The notes below the pieces were generated by a model, which saw only the letters and a program-made list of their open reading frames with translations, did no database searches and had not been told where the DNA came from. A program made the position numbers and the translations under genes. Positions 51,994 to 62,945 of a stretch of DNA of 64,000 bases are shown piece by piece; within the stretch, counting starts at the first letter, position 1; every line of letters begins with the position of its first letter. The DNA is from Nocardioides ganghwensis (GTDB lineage Bacteria > Actinomycetota > Actinomycetes > Propionibacteriales > Nocardioidaceae), in NCBI RefSeq assembly GCF_014779655.1, contig NZ_JACXYX010000001.1, forward strand, positions 310,001-374,000. Reading direction: 5' to 3'.

Positions 51994-53588
51994 GGGTGCA
52001 CGACCCACACGGCGGTGTCGGGCTCGACGACCTGCCCGTCGCCGGCCGGGCTGGAGAGGACGACCCCCTCGGGCAGGCGTACGGCGGAGTCGCCGAGGTT
52101 GGCGAGGCACTCGAAGCGCTCGCCCCGGCGGAAGTGCAGGACGCCCTCGGGCGCGGGCAGCCAGTGCAGGTCGGGGCCTCGCAGGTCGCGGATCTCCCTC
52201 CGCAGCCGCAGCGCCGTGCGGTAGAGCTGGAGCATGGAGCCGGGGTCGCGCTGCTGCGCCTCGACGGTCAGGTCGGCCCAGTGCGCCGGCTGCGGCAGCC
52301 AGGGATCGACGGTGCCGGAGGAGAAGCCGAAGGGTGGACGCTCCCCGCTCCAGGGCAACGGCACGCGGCAGCCGTCACGACCGCGGTGGCGGCCGCCGGA
52401 GCGGACGAAGACCGGGTCCTGCAGCAACGCCTCGGGGATGTCCTCGACCTCCTCCAGCCCGAGCTCCTCGCCCTGGTAGAGGTAGGCACCACCGGGGAGC
52501 GCGAGGGTGAGGAGGACGGCGGCCCGTGCGCGGCGGCGGCCCAGGTCGAGGTCGCCCTCGCCGAAGCGGGTGAGGTGCCGGGTCTCGTCGTGGCTCGACA
52601 TCGCCCAGGTGGCGGGTGCGCCGATCGGTTGCAGTGCGGCGAGCGTACGGTCGACGACCGAGCGCAGGTGCGCGGCGTCCCACGGCGCGTGCACCCAGTC
52701 GAAGTTGAACGCCGTCTGGACCTCGTCGGGGCCGAGGTAGCGCGCGAGCCGCTCGGGACCCCTGACGACCGCCTCGGCCACCAGCACCTGATCGCCGGGG
52801 TGTGCGTCCACCAGACGGCGCCAGCGGCGGAAGATGTCGTGGACCGCGTCGACGTCCCAGTGCGGGTTGCCCTCCCAGCGTCCGGTGTCGAAACGAGTGG
52901 GGTCGGGGTAGTCGGCATCGGGGTAGTCCGGGTGCTTCGCCATCGCCGGTGCGGCGTCGAGGCGGAAGCCGTCGACCCCGCGGTCGAGCCAGAACCGCAG
53001 CACGTCGTCGAAGGCGTCGCGGACCTGCTCGTCCTCCCAGTCGAGGTCGGGCTGCTCGGGGGCGAAGAGGTGGAGGTACCACTGCTGCGGGGTGCGGCCG
53101 TCCTCGACCGGCGACCAGGCCGAGCCGCCGAAGGCGCTGATCCAGTTGTTGGGCGGCTCCGCGCCGCCGGGTCCGGTGCCGTCGCGGAAGTGGTAGCGCC
53201 CCCGCTCGGGCGACCCGGGCGCGGCGGCGAGCGCGGCCCGGAACCACTCGTGCTCGGACGAGGTGTGGTTGGCGACGAGGTCGACGACGACCCGCAGGCC
53301 GAGCCGGTGGGCCTCGGCGATCATCGCGTCGGCGTCCTCGAGCGTGCCGAAGCGAGGGTCGATGTCGCAGTAGTCGCTGACGTCGTAGCCGCCGTCCGCC
53401 ATGGGGGAGGGGTACCAGGGCGCGATCCACACGGCGTCGACGCCGAGGTCCGCGAGGTGGGGGAGTCGGGCGGTGATGCCGGCGATGTCGCCTTCCCCGT
53501 CGCCGTCGGCATCGGCGAAGCTGCGGGGATAGATCTCGTAGATGACCGCACGGCGCCACCACGGCTCGCGGTCGGGAGCCTCGGTCAC
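51990..53588 (-). CDS. alpha-glucosidase, GH13 (oligo-1,6/AglA type)
   Basis: A 532-residue GH13 enzyme. Catalytic residues: nucleophile D211 (GFRLDAAPAM), acid/base E272 (VLVAEAVV) and D334 (SSHDETRH); calcium/substrate region VVVDLVANHTSSEH. The start YEIYPRSFADADGDGEGDIAGI matches maltase, isomaltase and trehalose-6-P hydrolase relatives. GTG 53588 with GGAAGGAT upstream. Cytoplasmic, so it would split imported alpha-glucosides including sucrose or isomaltose. A strong hairpin separates it from the permease genes. Confidence 0.9.
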   Translation of the reverse strand: MTEAPDREPWWRRAVIYEIYPRSFADADGDGEGDIAGITARLPHLADLGVDAVWIAPWYPSPMADGGYDVSDYCDIDPRFGTLEDADAMIAEAHRLGLRVVVDLVANHTSSEHEWFRAALAAAPGSPERGRYHFRDGTGPGGAEPPNNWISAFGGSAWSPVEDGRTPQQWYLHLFAPEQPDLDWEDEQVRDAFDDVLRFWLDRGVDGFRLDAAPAMAKHPDYPDADYPDPTRFDTGRWEGNPHWDVDAVHDIFRRWRRLVDAHPGDQVLVAEAVVRGPERLARYLGPDEVQTAFNFDWVHAPWDAAHLRSVVDRTLAALQPIGAPATWAMSSHDETRHLTRFGEGDLDLGRRRARAAVLLTLALPGGAYLYQGEELGLEEVEDIPEALLQDPVFVRSGGRHRGRDGCRVPLPWSGERPPFGFSSGTVDPWLPQPAHWADLTVEAQQRDPGSMLQLYRTALRLRREIRDLRGPDLHWLPAPEGVLHFRRGERFECLANLGDSAVRLPEGVVLSSPAGDGQVVEPDTAVWVVHP

Positions 53589-53625
53589 GAGGATCCTTCC
53601 AGTCGTCGGGTCATGGCGTGGTGCA

Positions 53626-53663
53626 GCGGTGGGTGGCCCGGGATCCCCCGGGCCACCCACCGC
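53626..53663 (-). terminator. 17-bp perfect hairpin inside the sugar operon
   Basis: GCGGTGGGTGGCCCGGG pairs perfectly with 53647-53663 around a four-base loop. It lies between the permease gene stop (53669) and the alpha-glucosidase start on the same strand, so it should attenuate read-through into the hydrolase genes or protect the 3' end of the transporter message. Confidence 0.7.
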
Positions 53664-53668
53664 GTGCG

Positions 53669-54592
53669 TCAGCCCTTGACCGCACCCGCTGTCAGGCCGC
53701 GGACGAAGAAGCGCTGCATCACCAGGAACACGGCGATCGGCAGGACCATCGACAGGAACCCGCCGGCGGTGATCAGGTGCTGGCCCGACCCGGCCTGCCC
53801 CATGAGGTTGTTGCGCAGCGCCACGGTGATGGGCGCGTTGTCGCCCGGGCCGACGAAGATCAGCGCGACCAGCAGGTCGTTCCAGACCCAGAGGAACTGG
53901 AAGATCGCGAACGCGGCCAGGGCGGGCAGCGACATCGGCAGCACCAGCCGGAAGAACGTCTGGAAGTGGCTGGCGCCGTCGATCTTCGCCGACTCGATCA
54001 CGCTGCGGGGCAGGGTCGCCATGTAGTTGCGGAGGATGTAGATCGCCAACGACATCCCGAAGCCGATGTGCGCCAGCCAGACGGCCGGGAAGGTGCCGGC
54101 GATCTGCAGGTCGCCGTAGATCCGGAGGATCGGCACGAACGCGATGTAGTTGGGCACCACCAGCAGGCTCACGACCGCGAGGAACAGGAAGTTGCGGCCC
54201 GGGAACTCCATGAAGGCGAAGGCGTACGCCGCGAAGGCCGCGACCAGGATCGGGATGAAGGTCGCCGGCAGCGTGATCGCCAGGCTGTTGACGAACGCCT
54301 GGCCGAGTCCGCCCTGGTCGATGGCCGTCTCGTAGTTGTCGAAGGACATCCGGCTCCACGCGGACGGCGTCCAGAACAGCGTCCACCAACCCGACTCGTT
54401 GGCGTCGTCCCGTGGGCGGAAGGAGGTCAGGAAGAGCCCGATGACGGGCACGATCCAGAGGAAGCACAGGATGAAGACGACGATGCGCGCGAACCAGCCG
54501 GCCTTCTGCGGCTGTCCCTCCCGGGAGGGCTGGCGCTTGCGCGTCTTCGTGGTGGGCGTGGCCGCCCCCATCGTGGTCTGTGTCGAGGTCAT
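53669..54592 (-). CDS. ABC sugar permease, MalG-like
   Basis: A 307-residue permease with six helices and EAA motif ESAKIDGASHFQTFFRLVLPMSLPAL. The cytoplasmic N-terminus is long and basic. It pairs with the MalF-like permease encoded just upstream (ATGA overlap). With the lipoprotein at 55676 and an MsiK-type ATPase it should import alpha-glucosides or alpha-galactosides; the adjacent GH36 and GH13 enzymes support this. Confidence 0.88.
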   Translation of the reverse strand: MTSTQTTMGAATPTTKTRKRQPSREGQPQKAGWFARIVVFILCFLWIVPVIGLFLTSFRPRDDANESGWWTLFWTPSAWSRMSFDNYETAIDQGGLGQAFVNSLAITLPATFIPILVAAFAAYAFAFMEFPGRNFLFLAVVSLLVVPNYIAFVPILRIYGDLQIAGTFPAVWLAHIGFGMSLAIYILRNYMATLPRSVIESAKIDGASHFQTFFRLVLPMSLPALAAFAIFQFLWVWNDLLVALIFVGPGDNAPITVALRNNLMGQAGSGQHLITAGGFLSMVLPIAVFLVMQRFFVRGLTAGAVKG

Positions 54593-55572
54593 GCCATTGA
54601 CTCCTCACGACGGAAGTTGCGCACCTGGTACACCATGATCGGGATGGTCGCGAGCATCAGCAGGACGACGATCGCTGCGGCTGCGCCGTTGTTGAAGTTG
54701 GTGAAGAGCTGGTTGAAGAACTCGTTGCCGATGACGTTGGTGTTGGCGCCGCCGTTGGTCATCACGTAGACGATGTCGAAGATCTTCATGACCCCGATCA
54801 GCGTGGTGACGTAGACGGTGATGACCGAGCCCCAGATCTGCGGGACGACCACCTGGAAGAAGATGGCCCGCTCGTTGGCGCCGTCGATGCGCGCCGCCTC
54901 GAGCGTGTCCTCGGGGACGCCCTTGACCGCGGCGGAGAGCAGCACCATCGAGAAGCCGGTCTGGGCCCACAGCAGCATCATCATCAGGAAGAAGCTGTTG
55001 AGGCGGAAGTCGCTGACCTGCAGCCACGCCACGGGGTCGAACCCCAGCGCGGTGATGATGGCGTTCTGCAGGCCGATCTGCTCGCGACCCTCGGGGCGGT
55101 AGTTGTAGATCAGGCCCCACACGGTGCCGGCGCCGACGAAGCTGATGGCCATCGGCAGGAAGATGATCGTCTTGGAGGTGTTCTCCCACGTGGGGTTGAG
55201 CCGGTCGGCGAGCACGGCCATCGCCAGTCCCAGGACCACGGTCATCGCCGGGACGACGGCCATCCAGAGCAGCGTGTTGAAGAGGGTGTCCTGGAAGCTG
55301 CTGCTCTGCAGCAGCCTCGTGTAGTTGTCCAGGCCGACCCACGCGGTGCTCTGGGCGTTGGCGAAGCTGTAGACGACGGTCTGCACGGCCGGGTAGACGA
55401 GGTAGAAGACCAGGGCTGCGTAGGCGGGGAGGATGTAGAAGTACGGCTTGAGCCGGTCCTCCCACCGCCCGGGCAGCACCTCGGCCAGCTTGTTGAGCAG
55501 CCAGTAGAGGATGACGGCGGCGCCGACACCCACACCGACGGTGATCAGGGCGTTGAGGATCTTCAACAGCAT
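54589..55572 (-). CDS. ABC sugar permease, MalF-like
   Basis: A 327-residue permease: an extra N-terminal helix (LLKILNALITVGVGVGAAVI), then a six-helix domain with EAA motif LEAARIDGANERAIFFQVVVPQIWGS. The SNYRPEG-like periplasmic loop (YNYRPEGREQIG) is typical of AglF/alpha-glucoside permeases. No ATPase gene is in the operon, consistent with sharing MsiK. Confidence 0.88.
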   Translation of the reverse strand: MLLKILNALITVGVGVGAAVILYWLLNKLAEVLPGRWEDRLKPYFYILPAYAALVFYLVYPAVQTVVYSFANAQSTAWVGLDNYTRLLQSSSFQDTLFNTLLWMAVVPAMTVVLGLAMAVLADRLNPTWENTSKTIIFLPMAISFVGAGTVWGLIYNYRPEGREQIGLQNAIITALGFDPVAWLQVSDFRLNSFFLMMMLLWAQTGFSMVLLSAAVKGVPEDTLEAARIDGANERAIFFQVVVPQIWGSVITVYVTTLIGVMKIFDIVYVMTNGGANTNVIGNEFFNQLFTNFNNGAAAAIVVLLMLATIPIMVYQVRNFRREESMA

Positions 55573-55620
55573 GTGTCCTGCTCCTGGATCGGGCGAACGT
55601 CCGGGGAACTGCTGGTCCGC

Positions 55621-55665
55621 ACGGGGCGGGGACGACCGGCGGCTGCGCCGACGTCCCCGTCCCGT
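55621..55665 (-). terminator. hairpin between binding-protein and permease genes
   Basis: ACGGGGCGGGGACG (55621-55634) pairs with 55652-55665 with one G-T mismatch. It lies 10 bases past the binding-protein stop. Hairpins here are common in ABC operons and keep the binding-protein message more abundant than the permease part. Confidence 0.6.
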
Positions 55666-55675
55666 CGGGAGGCGA

Positions 55676-57004
55676 TCAGCTGGCGGGCCAGCTGGCGTCG
55701 ATGTTGCTCAGCGTGGTGTCGAGGTCCTGCTGTTCAGAGATCCACGCCGTCATCTCCTTCCAGAAGCTGCCGGCCCCGACCTCGCCGGGCATCAGGTCCG
55801 AGCCGTCGAAGAGGAACTGGTCGGACTGGTAGGCGACGTCGGCGATCTGCCGCGTCAGGTCGCTCGGGTAGAGCGAGGTGTCGAACTCGGTGTGGGGGGA
55901 GATGAACGAGCTGTTCGGAGCCGCCTCGGTGCCGAGCTCGACGTCGGCCAGGATCTGCATCATCGCGCGCGAGTCCTCGTTGTCGAGCAGCAGCGTGGCG
56001 AGGTCACCGCCACCCAGCACCGGGGCGTCGGTGCCGGCCTCGGCCGGCGGGAACCCGAAGACGCCGACCCGCTCGTCGACGTTGTCGACGACGTCCTGGG
56101 GGATGAAGTCGGCCGAGACGATGAAGTTGCCCTGCTTGAGCATCCAGCAGCCGGGCTGCTCGTCCCACATGGTGTCCTCGGCGTCACCGAAGGCCACGCT
56201 CGCGATGGAGCCGCGCCCACCGGGCACGCTGCCCTCGGCGAGGACGGTCTGCTCCATGTAGTCGGCAGCCTGCCGGACCACCTCGGAGTCGAACTTGACC
56301 TCGTTGGCGACCCACTGGTTGTACTCCTCGGGACCGCCGTAGCGCATGATCAGGTCCTCGAACCAGTCGGTCACCGGCCAGCCGGTGGCCGCGCCGGACT
56401 CGATGCCGAAGCACCACGGCGTCTCGCCGTCGCTCTTCATCTGCTCGGTCAGCTCGGCGAGCTCGTCGAGGCTCTGGGGAGCCTCGAAGCCGGCCTCGTC
56501 CCACGCCTGCTTGTTGTAGAACACCAGGCTCTTGACGTTCATGCTGATCATCAGGCCGTACTGGGTGCCGTCGATCTGACCGGCCTCCAGGGTGCCGGGG
56601 GTCATGTCGGAGATCGCGTCGGCCGGGACGATGTCCTCGGTCAGCTCGACGGCCTTGCCGCGGTCGACGATCTGCTTGATGACGCCGGGCTGCGGGATGA
56701 CCGCGATGTCCGGCGGGTCGTTGGCCTGGATGCGGGTCAGGATGAGCTGGTTGATGTTGTCGACGCGCTCGATGTTGACCTCGATCCCGGCGGCCTCGGC
56801 CTCCTCCTCGATCTTGGCCTTCAGCCCCTCGAAGACGAGGGGGTCGGTCGTGGCGAGGATGTCGACGACGCCGTCGTCACCGCCGGCGCTGCCGCCGCCA
56901 CCTCCTCCTCCGTCGTCGCTGCCGAGGCAGCCGGTCGTGGTCAGGGCCAGCGCGGCCGCGGTCGCGGCGAAGGCCGTGCGGCGCCGGGTCGAAGTCAGTC
57001 GCAT
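55676..57004 (-). CDS. ABC sugar-binding lipoprotein (alpha-glucoside/galactoside type)
   Basis: A 442-residue solute-binding protein: lipobox LTTTGC after a basic start (MRLTSTRRRTAFAATAAALA), an Asp/Gly-rich linker (SDDGGGG run), then a family 1 fold (VVDILATTDPLVFEGLKAKIEEE). AglE-like in length and ending. ATG 57004 has the strong site GAGGAGG. First gene of the operon with the two permeases, alpha-glucosidase and alpha-galactosidase, and the presumed target of the LacI regulator encoded divergently. Confidence 0.88.
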   Translation of the reverse strand: MRLTSTRRRTAFAATAAALALTTTGCLGSDDGGGGGGGSAGGDDGVVDILATTDPLVFEGLKAKIEEEAEAAGIEVNIERVDNINQLILTRIQANDPPDIAVIPQPGVIKQIVDRGKAVELTEDIVPADAISDMTPGTLEAGQIDGTQYGLMISMNVKSLVFYNKQAWDEAGFEAPQSLDELAELTEQMKSDGETPWCFGIESGAATGWPVTDWFEDLIMRYGGPEEYNQWVANEVKFDSEVVRQAADYMEQTVLAEGSVPGGRGSIASVAFGDAEDTMWDEQPGCWMLKQGNFIVSADFIPQDVVDNVDERVGVFGFPPAEAGTDAPVLGGGDLATLLLDNEDSRAMMQILADVELGTEAAPNSSFISPHTEFDTSLYPSDLTRQIADVAYQSDQFLFDGSDLMPGEVGAGSFWKEMTAWISEQQDLDTTLSNIDASWPAS

Positions 57005-57073
57005 GAGGGTGCCTCCTCGGATGGCGGGACCTGTCCCGCGCGTCCTGATTGTCGTAGTGTGACGTACACCACT

Positions 57074-57089
57074 GCTGAATCGAATCAGC
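57074..57089. promoter_or_regulatory. LacI-type operator candidate
   Basis: GCTGAATCGAATCAGC is a 16-base palindrome apart from one symmetric A/A pair, with the central CG typical of LacI-family sites. It is 70 bases upstream of the sugar-binding lipoprotein gene and 131 bases upstream of the divergent lacI-family gene, so it could control both. Confidence 0.65.
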
Positions 57090-57219
57090 CGCATCATCAT
57101 CGGCCCGCGGTCCGGGTGTCAAGCAACTCGATGGACACGAACTGGTCACGGGCCCCGATCGACTGCGGCAGGCTCTGCCGCGCGCCGAGGGGGCGCGCAC
57201 CGACGAGAAGAGGGACGCA

Positions 57220-58242
57220 GTGGAGACCCGACGCGTGATGCTCGCCGACGTCGCTGCCGCGGCCGGGGTGTCCGCCACCACCGCCTCGTACATCCTCAAC
57301 GGCCGCGCCGCGCAGATGCGGATCGCGCCCGAGACGGACGAGCGGGTGCGTGCCGCCGCGGCCCGTCTCGGCTACCGGCCGAACCGCAGTGCGCGCAGCC
57401 TGCGCACCCGGCGTACGGCCACGATCGGGCTGGTCTCGGACCAGATCGCGGGGGAGCAGTACGGCAGCAGCATGCTGACCGGTGCCAGCCTGGCCGCCCG
57501 CGAGCTCGACCACCTGGTCGTGATGGGCGAGAGCGGCGGCGACGCCGACCTCGAGCGGCTGCTGCTGGAGGAGATGCGCGAGCGCGACGTGGACGGGATC
57601 GTGTACGCCACCCGCACCGCGCGCACGATCCACCTGCCCGACGCGCTGCGCGGCGTCCGGTCGGTGCTGCTCAACTGCGAGGACCCCGACGAGCGGTACG
57701 CGTCGGTGCTGCCCGACGACGAGGGCGGGGGGCGTACGGCCGCGGCCACGCTGGTCGCCGCGGGCGTCTCGGAGGTCTGGGTCGTGGGGGAGGACCCGAC
57801 GCCCGAGGCCACGGCCGGTCCGCGACGGATGGCGGGGATCCGGGCGGGGCTCGCGGAGGCGGGCCTGGAGCTCGCGGGCGTGGTCGCCTGCGACTGGTCG
57901 GTCACCGAGGGCTTCGCCGCCACCACCCGCTGGCTGGCGGGGGGCGGGCGCGCCGAGGGCCTGGTCTGCATGAACGACCGGGTCGCGATGGGCGTCTACC
58001 AGGCCCTGGCCGAGGCGGGGCTGCGCGTGCCCGACGACGTGAGCGTCGTGTCCTTCGACGGATCGGCGCTCGCGGGGTGGCTGCGTCCGGTGCTCTCGTC
58101 CGTCGAGCTGCCCTTCACCGAGCTCGGCGCGCTCGCCGTGCGCCGTCTCCTCGACAGCGACGACCACGGCGGCACCGAGACGGTGCCGATGGTGGTGCGG
58201 CACGGGGGCTCGGTGCGCACCGCCCGGGACGGCCCTGCGTGA
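57220..58242 (+). CDS. LacI-family transcriptional regulator
   Basis: A 340-residue repressor. Residues 6-27 are the HTH (MLADVAAAAGVSATTASYILNG; the usual TTVSR recognition helix is TTASY here), with the hinge-region Arg/Leu cluster SARSLRTRRTATIGLV. The remainder is a periplasmic-binding-protein-like sugar domain (VSVVSFDGSALAGWLRPVLSSV near the end). GTG 57220 follows AGAAGAGGGA. Divergent from the importer operon, with a 16-base palindrome between, so it most likely represses sugar uptake until an alpha-galactoside or alpha-glucoside is present. Confidence 0.88.
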   Translation: METRRVMLADVAAAAGVSATTASYILNGRAAQMRIAPETDERVRAAAARLGYRPNRSARSLRTRRTATIGLVSDQIAGEQYGSSMLTGASLAARELDHLVVMGESGGDADLERLLLEEMRERDVDGIVYATRTARTIHLPDALRGVRSVLLNCEDPDERYASVLPDDEGGGRTAAATLVAAGVSEVWVVGEDPTPEATAGPRRMAGIRAGLAEAGLELAGVVACDWSVTEGFAATTRWLAGGGRAEGLVCMNDRVAMGVYQALAEAGLRVPDDVSVVSFDGSALAGWLRPVLSSVELPFTELGALAVRRLLDSDDHGGTETVPMVVRHGGSVRTARDGPA

Positions 58243-58278
58243 GGCGCCCCGCGTGAGACAGCCGGGCCGCGCCATTGC

Positions 58279-58294
58279 CCCGCCCCGGGGCGGG
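58279..58294 (+). terminator. GC palindrome after the lacI-family gene
   Basis: CCCGCCCCGGGGCGGG, a perfect 16-base palindrome 37 bases after the regulator stop. No U-tract. It separates the regulator from the msiK leader. Confidence 0.5.
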
Positions 58295-58301
58295 CCCTAC
58301 T

Positions 58302-58377
58302 GTGACCTCGGGGTCTGTGACCCCGGTCACTTCACTACGGATCGTCCGGCACGTACCTGCCGGTGAAGGAGCAGACA
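58302..58377 (+). ncRNA. structured 5' leader of msiK (msiK RNA motif candidate)
   Basis: Two hairpins can be drawn: GTGACCTCGGGGTC paired with GACCCCGGTCAC (58302-58330), and CCGGCA / CGTACC loop / TGCCGG just before the AAGGAG ribosome site. A conserved two-hairpin motif, the msiK RNA, was described from comparative genomics upstream of actinobacterial msiK genes; position and layout fit, but I cannot run the covariance model. The first stem could instead be a protein operator. Confidence 0.5.
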
Positions 58378-59460
<1,083 letters not shown>

Positions 59461-59482
59461 CGCGCCCCGACGCGGTCGGGAC

Positions 59483-60907
59483 TCAGACGAGGACGGCGAG
59501 GTGCCTGATGTGCGCCTCGCCGTCCTCGGCGTCCAGGACCAGGCCGGTGCTGACCGGGTCGGGGAAGACCTGGTCGGTGAGCACGACCTCCCCGTCGCCC
59601 GCGAACACCTCCACCGAGGACACGTCGACGACGACCTCGAGGCGCAGCGGCGCGTCACCGCTAACGAGCGGGGCGGTGTGCTCGGCCGCGAACCCGGGGT
59701 GGAAGTCGGTCTCGCCCGACGTACGCCGGTCGAGTCCGACGGTCCCCGACGCCGGCGCGACCCACACGGTCGTCCGCTCCCCGTCCCCGACCCGCACGTG
59801 CAGGCCGACGCGACGGGCGTCGCCCGGGTCGACCTCGAGGACGACCCGGCAGGTGCGTGCCGCGACCGGCAGCACCAGCTCGCCGTCCAGCGGTCGGTCC
59901 CGCAGCTCGTACGCCGTCCGCCCGGGTCTCACGACGGGTCGTTGCACCAGCACCAGCTCGCCGTCGCGACGCCGCAGCGCCAGCCGGCGGGGCAGGGTCA
60001 TCGCGCCGCGGAAGTCGACGGCCGGCACGGCGACCGCGTACTGCCAGTTGCTCATCCAGGCCTGGAGGACCGGCTCCGGCCCGGGTGCGCCCGAGTAGGA
60101 CACCCCGGCGTAGAAGTCCGCGCCGTGGTCGAGCCACCGCGCCGCCTGCGTCGCCACGAAGCCCGTGTCGGTGAGCTCGCCGACGAAGTACTGCATGCCC
60201 GAGCCGCCGGCCGGTGCGCCGTCGACGACGCTGACGAGCAGCACCCAGGCCGCTTCTCCCGACGGACCGTCCCCGTCCTCGACGGGCACCCGGACCAGGT
60301 CGGGGCACTCCCACAGGCCCTCGACCGCCCCCTCCGGACCGAAGGACGAGACGTGCTCCCACGCGATGAGGTCGGCGGAGCGGTAGAGCTCGACGGTCCG
60401 GTCGTCCGCGAGCACCAGCACCATCCACCACGCGTCGTCGTGGCGGAGGACCTTCGGGTCGCGGAACGCCGTGGAGCCGATGTCGAGGACCGGGTTGGCG
60501 GCGTACGGGGTCCACGTCCGCCCACGGTCGAGGCTCCACGACAGGGACTGCCGCTGGAGCCCGCTGGCGGGGTCGAAGGACGTCCAGAGCGCCACGAGCG
60601 GCCCGGCGCCGTCGCGTCCGAGGCCCGAGGTGTTGTCGGCGTCGTGGACGACGCTTCCCGACCACACGTGCTCGGTGTCGGTGGCCGCGAGGGCGATCGG
60701 CAGCTCGGTCCAGTCGAGCAGGTCCTCGCTCACGGCGTGGCCCCACGACATCGGTCCGTGCACGATCCCGTCGGGCCAGTGCTGGAAGAACAGGTGGTGC
60801 TCGCCGTCCTGCACGACCAGGCCGTTGGGGTCGTTCATCCAGCCGCGGCGGGGCGTGAAGTGGTCGCGTGGGCGCGGGATCGGGTTCGTCGTCGGATCGA
60901 GGCTCAC
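59483..60907 (-). CDS. beta-fructosidase (sucrose/fructan hydrolase), GH32
   Basis: A 474-residue GH32 enzyme: [10 protein letters not shown] (nucleophile Asp), FRDPKV (transition-state Asp), WECPDLV (acid/base Glu) and a C-terminal beta-sandwich. No signal peptide, so it acts on imported sucrose, raffinose or their phosphates. I chose GTG 60907 because TAGGCT (60921-60916) places a transcription start about there, giving a leaderless message; GTG 60913 is two codons earlier. Divergent from amylosucrase by 44 bases. Confidence 0.9.
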   Translation of the reverse strand: MSLDPTTNPIPRPRDHFTPRRGWMNDPNGLVVQDGEHHLFFQHWPDGIVHGPMSWGHAVSEDLLDWTELPIALAATDTEHVWSGSVVHDADNTSGLGRDGAGPLVALWTSFDPASGLQRQSLSWSLDRGRTWTPYAANPVLDIGSTAFRDPKVLRHDDAWWMVLVLADDRTVELYRSADLIAWEHVSSFGPEGAVEGLWECPDLVRVPVEDGDGPSGEAAWVLLVSVVDGAPAGGSGMQYFVGELTDTGFVATQAARWLDHGADFYAGVSYSGAPGPEPVLQAWMSNWQYAVAVPAVDFRGAMTLPRRLALRRRDGELVLVQRPVVRPGRTAYELRDRPLDGELVLPVAARTCRVVLEVDPGDARRVGLHVRVGDGERTTVWVAPASGTVGLDRRTSGETDFHPGFAAEHTAPLVSGDAPLRLEVVVDVSSVEVFAGDGEVVLTDQVFPDPVSTGLVLDAEDGEAHIRHLAVLV

Positions 60908-60951
60908 GAGCACCGAGCCTACGGCCAGCCGGGTCCGACATACTGGCCTGC

Positions 60952-62799
60952 GTGACCGTGTGGGACACCGGGTTCGAGGACCGCCTCGCCGCCCTCGAGC
61001 CAGACCTCCTCGACACCCTGGGCCGGGTCTACGGACCCGAGGCGGCGCCCGCGGTCGCACGTACGCTCGTCGGGATCGCCCGCGCCGCGCACGACGCGCG
61101 GCCCGACGACCTGCGCGAGCTCGACGCCCAGCGGCTGCGCGAGCCCGACTGGTTCCAGCGGCCCTCGATGGTGGGCTACGCGGCGTACGCCGACCGGTTC
61201 GCCGGCACGCTGCGCGGCGTCGGCGAGCGGGCGCCGTACCTCTGTGACCTCGGCGTCGGCTACCTGCACCTGATGCCGCTGCTGACCCCGCGCCCGGCGC
61301 CCAACGACGGCGGCTACGCCGTGATGGACTACCGCTCCGTCCGCCCCGACCTCGGGACGCTCGAGGACCTGCGCGAGCTGACGACGACGCTGCGCGCCGA
61401 CGGGATCAGCCTGTGCCTCGACCTGGTGCTCAACCACGTCGCTCGCGAGCACGAGTGGGCCGTCGCAGCCCGGGCGGGCGACCCCGACAAGCGGGCCTAC
61501 TTCCACGTCCATGCCGACCGCGAGGTGCCGGACGCCTACGAGGCGACGCTGCCGGAGGTGTTCCCCGACTTCGCGCCGGGCAACTTCACCTGGGACGACG
61601 ACCTCGCGGGCTGGGTCTGGACGACCTTCAACGACTACCAGTGGGACCTCGCCTGGTCGAACCCCGCGGTCCTGTGCGAGTTCGCCGACATCATCCTGTC
61701 GCTGGCCAACCTGGGCGTGGAGGTGTTCCGGCTCGACGCGATCGCCTTCATCTGGAAGCGCCTCGGCACCAGCTGCCAGAACGAACCGGAGGTGCACGAC
61801 CTCACCCGGGCCCTGCGCACGGTCGCGCGCATCGCCGCGCCGGCGGTGCTCTTCAAGGCGGAGGCGATCGTCGGTCCGGCGGACCTGCCGGCCTACCTCG
61901 GCGTGGGCGAGCACGCCGGGCGGGTGAGCGACCTCGCCTACCACAACGGGCTGATGGTGCAGATCTGGTCGATGCTCGCCTCCGGCGACGCGCGGCTGGC
62001 GACCCACGCGCTCCAGCAGCTGCCGCAGCCCCCGTCCACCACCGCCTGGATCACCTATGCCCGCTGCCACGACGACATCGGGTGGGCGATCGCCGACGAC
62101 GACGCCAGGGCCGTGGGACTCGACCCCTTCGCCCACCGGCGGTTCCTGTCCGACTGGTACTCCGGTGCGTTCCCCGGCTCGTGGGCGCGCGGCCTGGTCT
62201 TCCAGCAGAACGAGCAGACCGGTGACCGCCGGATCTCCGGCTCACTGGCCTCGCTGGCGGGGCTCGAGGCCGGTGACCCGGACGCCGTCGCACGGATCCT
62301 GCTCGCCCACGCGATCATCCTCGGCTTCGGCGGCCTGCCCGTGATCTGGATGGGCGACGAGCTCGGCCTGCTCAACGACGCCGGCTGGGCCGACGACCCC
62401 GCCCACGCCGCCGACAACCGCTGGGTGCACCGGCCGCGGATGCCGTGGGACGCGGTCGGGTCGGACCCGCACGGCATCACCGCGGGCCTGCGCCACCTCC
62501 TCGACGTACGCCGGGCCCTGCCGCACCTGCACGCGGCCAGCCCGACCGAGCTCTGGGACCCTCGCGACGGCGGCGTGCTCCTCGTCGTCCGACGCCACCC
62601 CGACGGCCCGCTCCTGGGGGCGTACAACGTCACCGGCCGCGTGGGCTGGGTCGCCGCCGACGTCCTGCACTGGCTCGGCCTGCACGACGACGCCCTCGTC
62701 GACGCGCTCACCGGCAGCGCGCCCGAGCTGCACGACGGCGCGGTGCGGCTCGAGCCGTACGCCGCGGCGTGGTTGCACCTCGGCGCTGCCCGCGGCTGA
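60952..62799 (+). CDS. amylosucrase, GH13
   Basis: A 615-residue enzyme that transfers glucose from sucrose onto an alpha-1,4-glucan, releasing fructose. A helical N-terminal domain of about 90 residues, as in Neisseria amylosucrase, precedes a GH13 barrel with nucleophile D262 ([21 protein letters not shown]), acid/base E304 (LFKAEAIVG), and H373-D374-D375 (RCHDDIGW). [13 protein letters not shown] and [14 protein letters not shown] also fit. GTG 60952 lies seven bases after CATACT, so it is probably leaderless. It competes with the GH32 enzyme for sucrose, storing glucose as glucan. Confidence 0.9.
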   Translation: MTVWDTGFEDRLAALEPDLLDTLGRVYGPEAAPAVARTLVGIARAAHDARPDDLRELDAQRLREPDWFQRPSMVGYAAYADRFAGTLRGVGERAPYLCDLGVGYLHLMPLLTPRPAPNDGGYAVMDYRSVRPDLGTLEDLRELTTTLRADGISLCLDLVLNHVAREHEWAVAARAGDPDKRAYFHVHADREVPDAYEATLPEVFPDFAPGNFTWDDDLAGWVWTTFNDYQWDLAWSNPAVLCEFADIILSLANLGVEVFRLDAIAFIWKRLGTSCQNEPEVHDLTRALRTVARIAAPAVLFKAEAIVGPADLPAYLGVGEHAGRVSDLAYHNGLMVQIWSMLASGDARLATHALQQLPQPPSTTAWITYARCHDDIGWAIADDDARAVGLDPFAHRRFLSDWYSGAFPGSWARGLVFQQNEQTGDRRISGSLASLAGLEAGDPDAVARILLAHAIILGFGGLPVIWMGDELGLLNDAGWADDPAHAADNRWVHRPRMPWDAVGSDPHGITAGLRHLLDVRRALPHLHAASPTELWDPRDGGVLLVVRRHPDGPLLGAYNVTGRVGWVAADVLHWLGLHDDALVDALTGSAPELHDGAVRLEPYAAAWLHLGAARG

Positions 62800-62808
62800 G
62801 CGGGCAGG

Positions 62809-62886
62809 GTGCCCCTCCCGGTGGCGGAGTGCCCCTCCCAGTGGCGGAGTCCCCGCCCGAGCGGGGAGTCCGCCACCTGGAGGGGC
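62809..62886. terminator. repeat-built bidirectional hairpin between convergent genes
   Basis: A 20-base direct repeat (GTGCCCCTCCCGGTGGCGGA, then the same with one change) at 62809-62848 is followed by its inverted complement. The 26-base arm 62831-62856 pairs with 62861-62886 with three mismatches and a four-base loop. It should terminate transcription from both sides. The repeat-plus-inverted format resembles the 35.6 kb element although the sequence differs. Confidence 0.75.
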
Positions 62887-62945
62887 GTACGACCCCCACC
62901 AGGTGTCGGACCACCCCTCCAGGTCCGGCGTTCGCGCGTCCGGGG

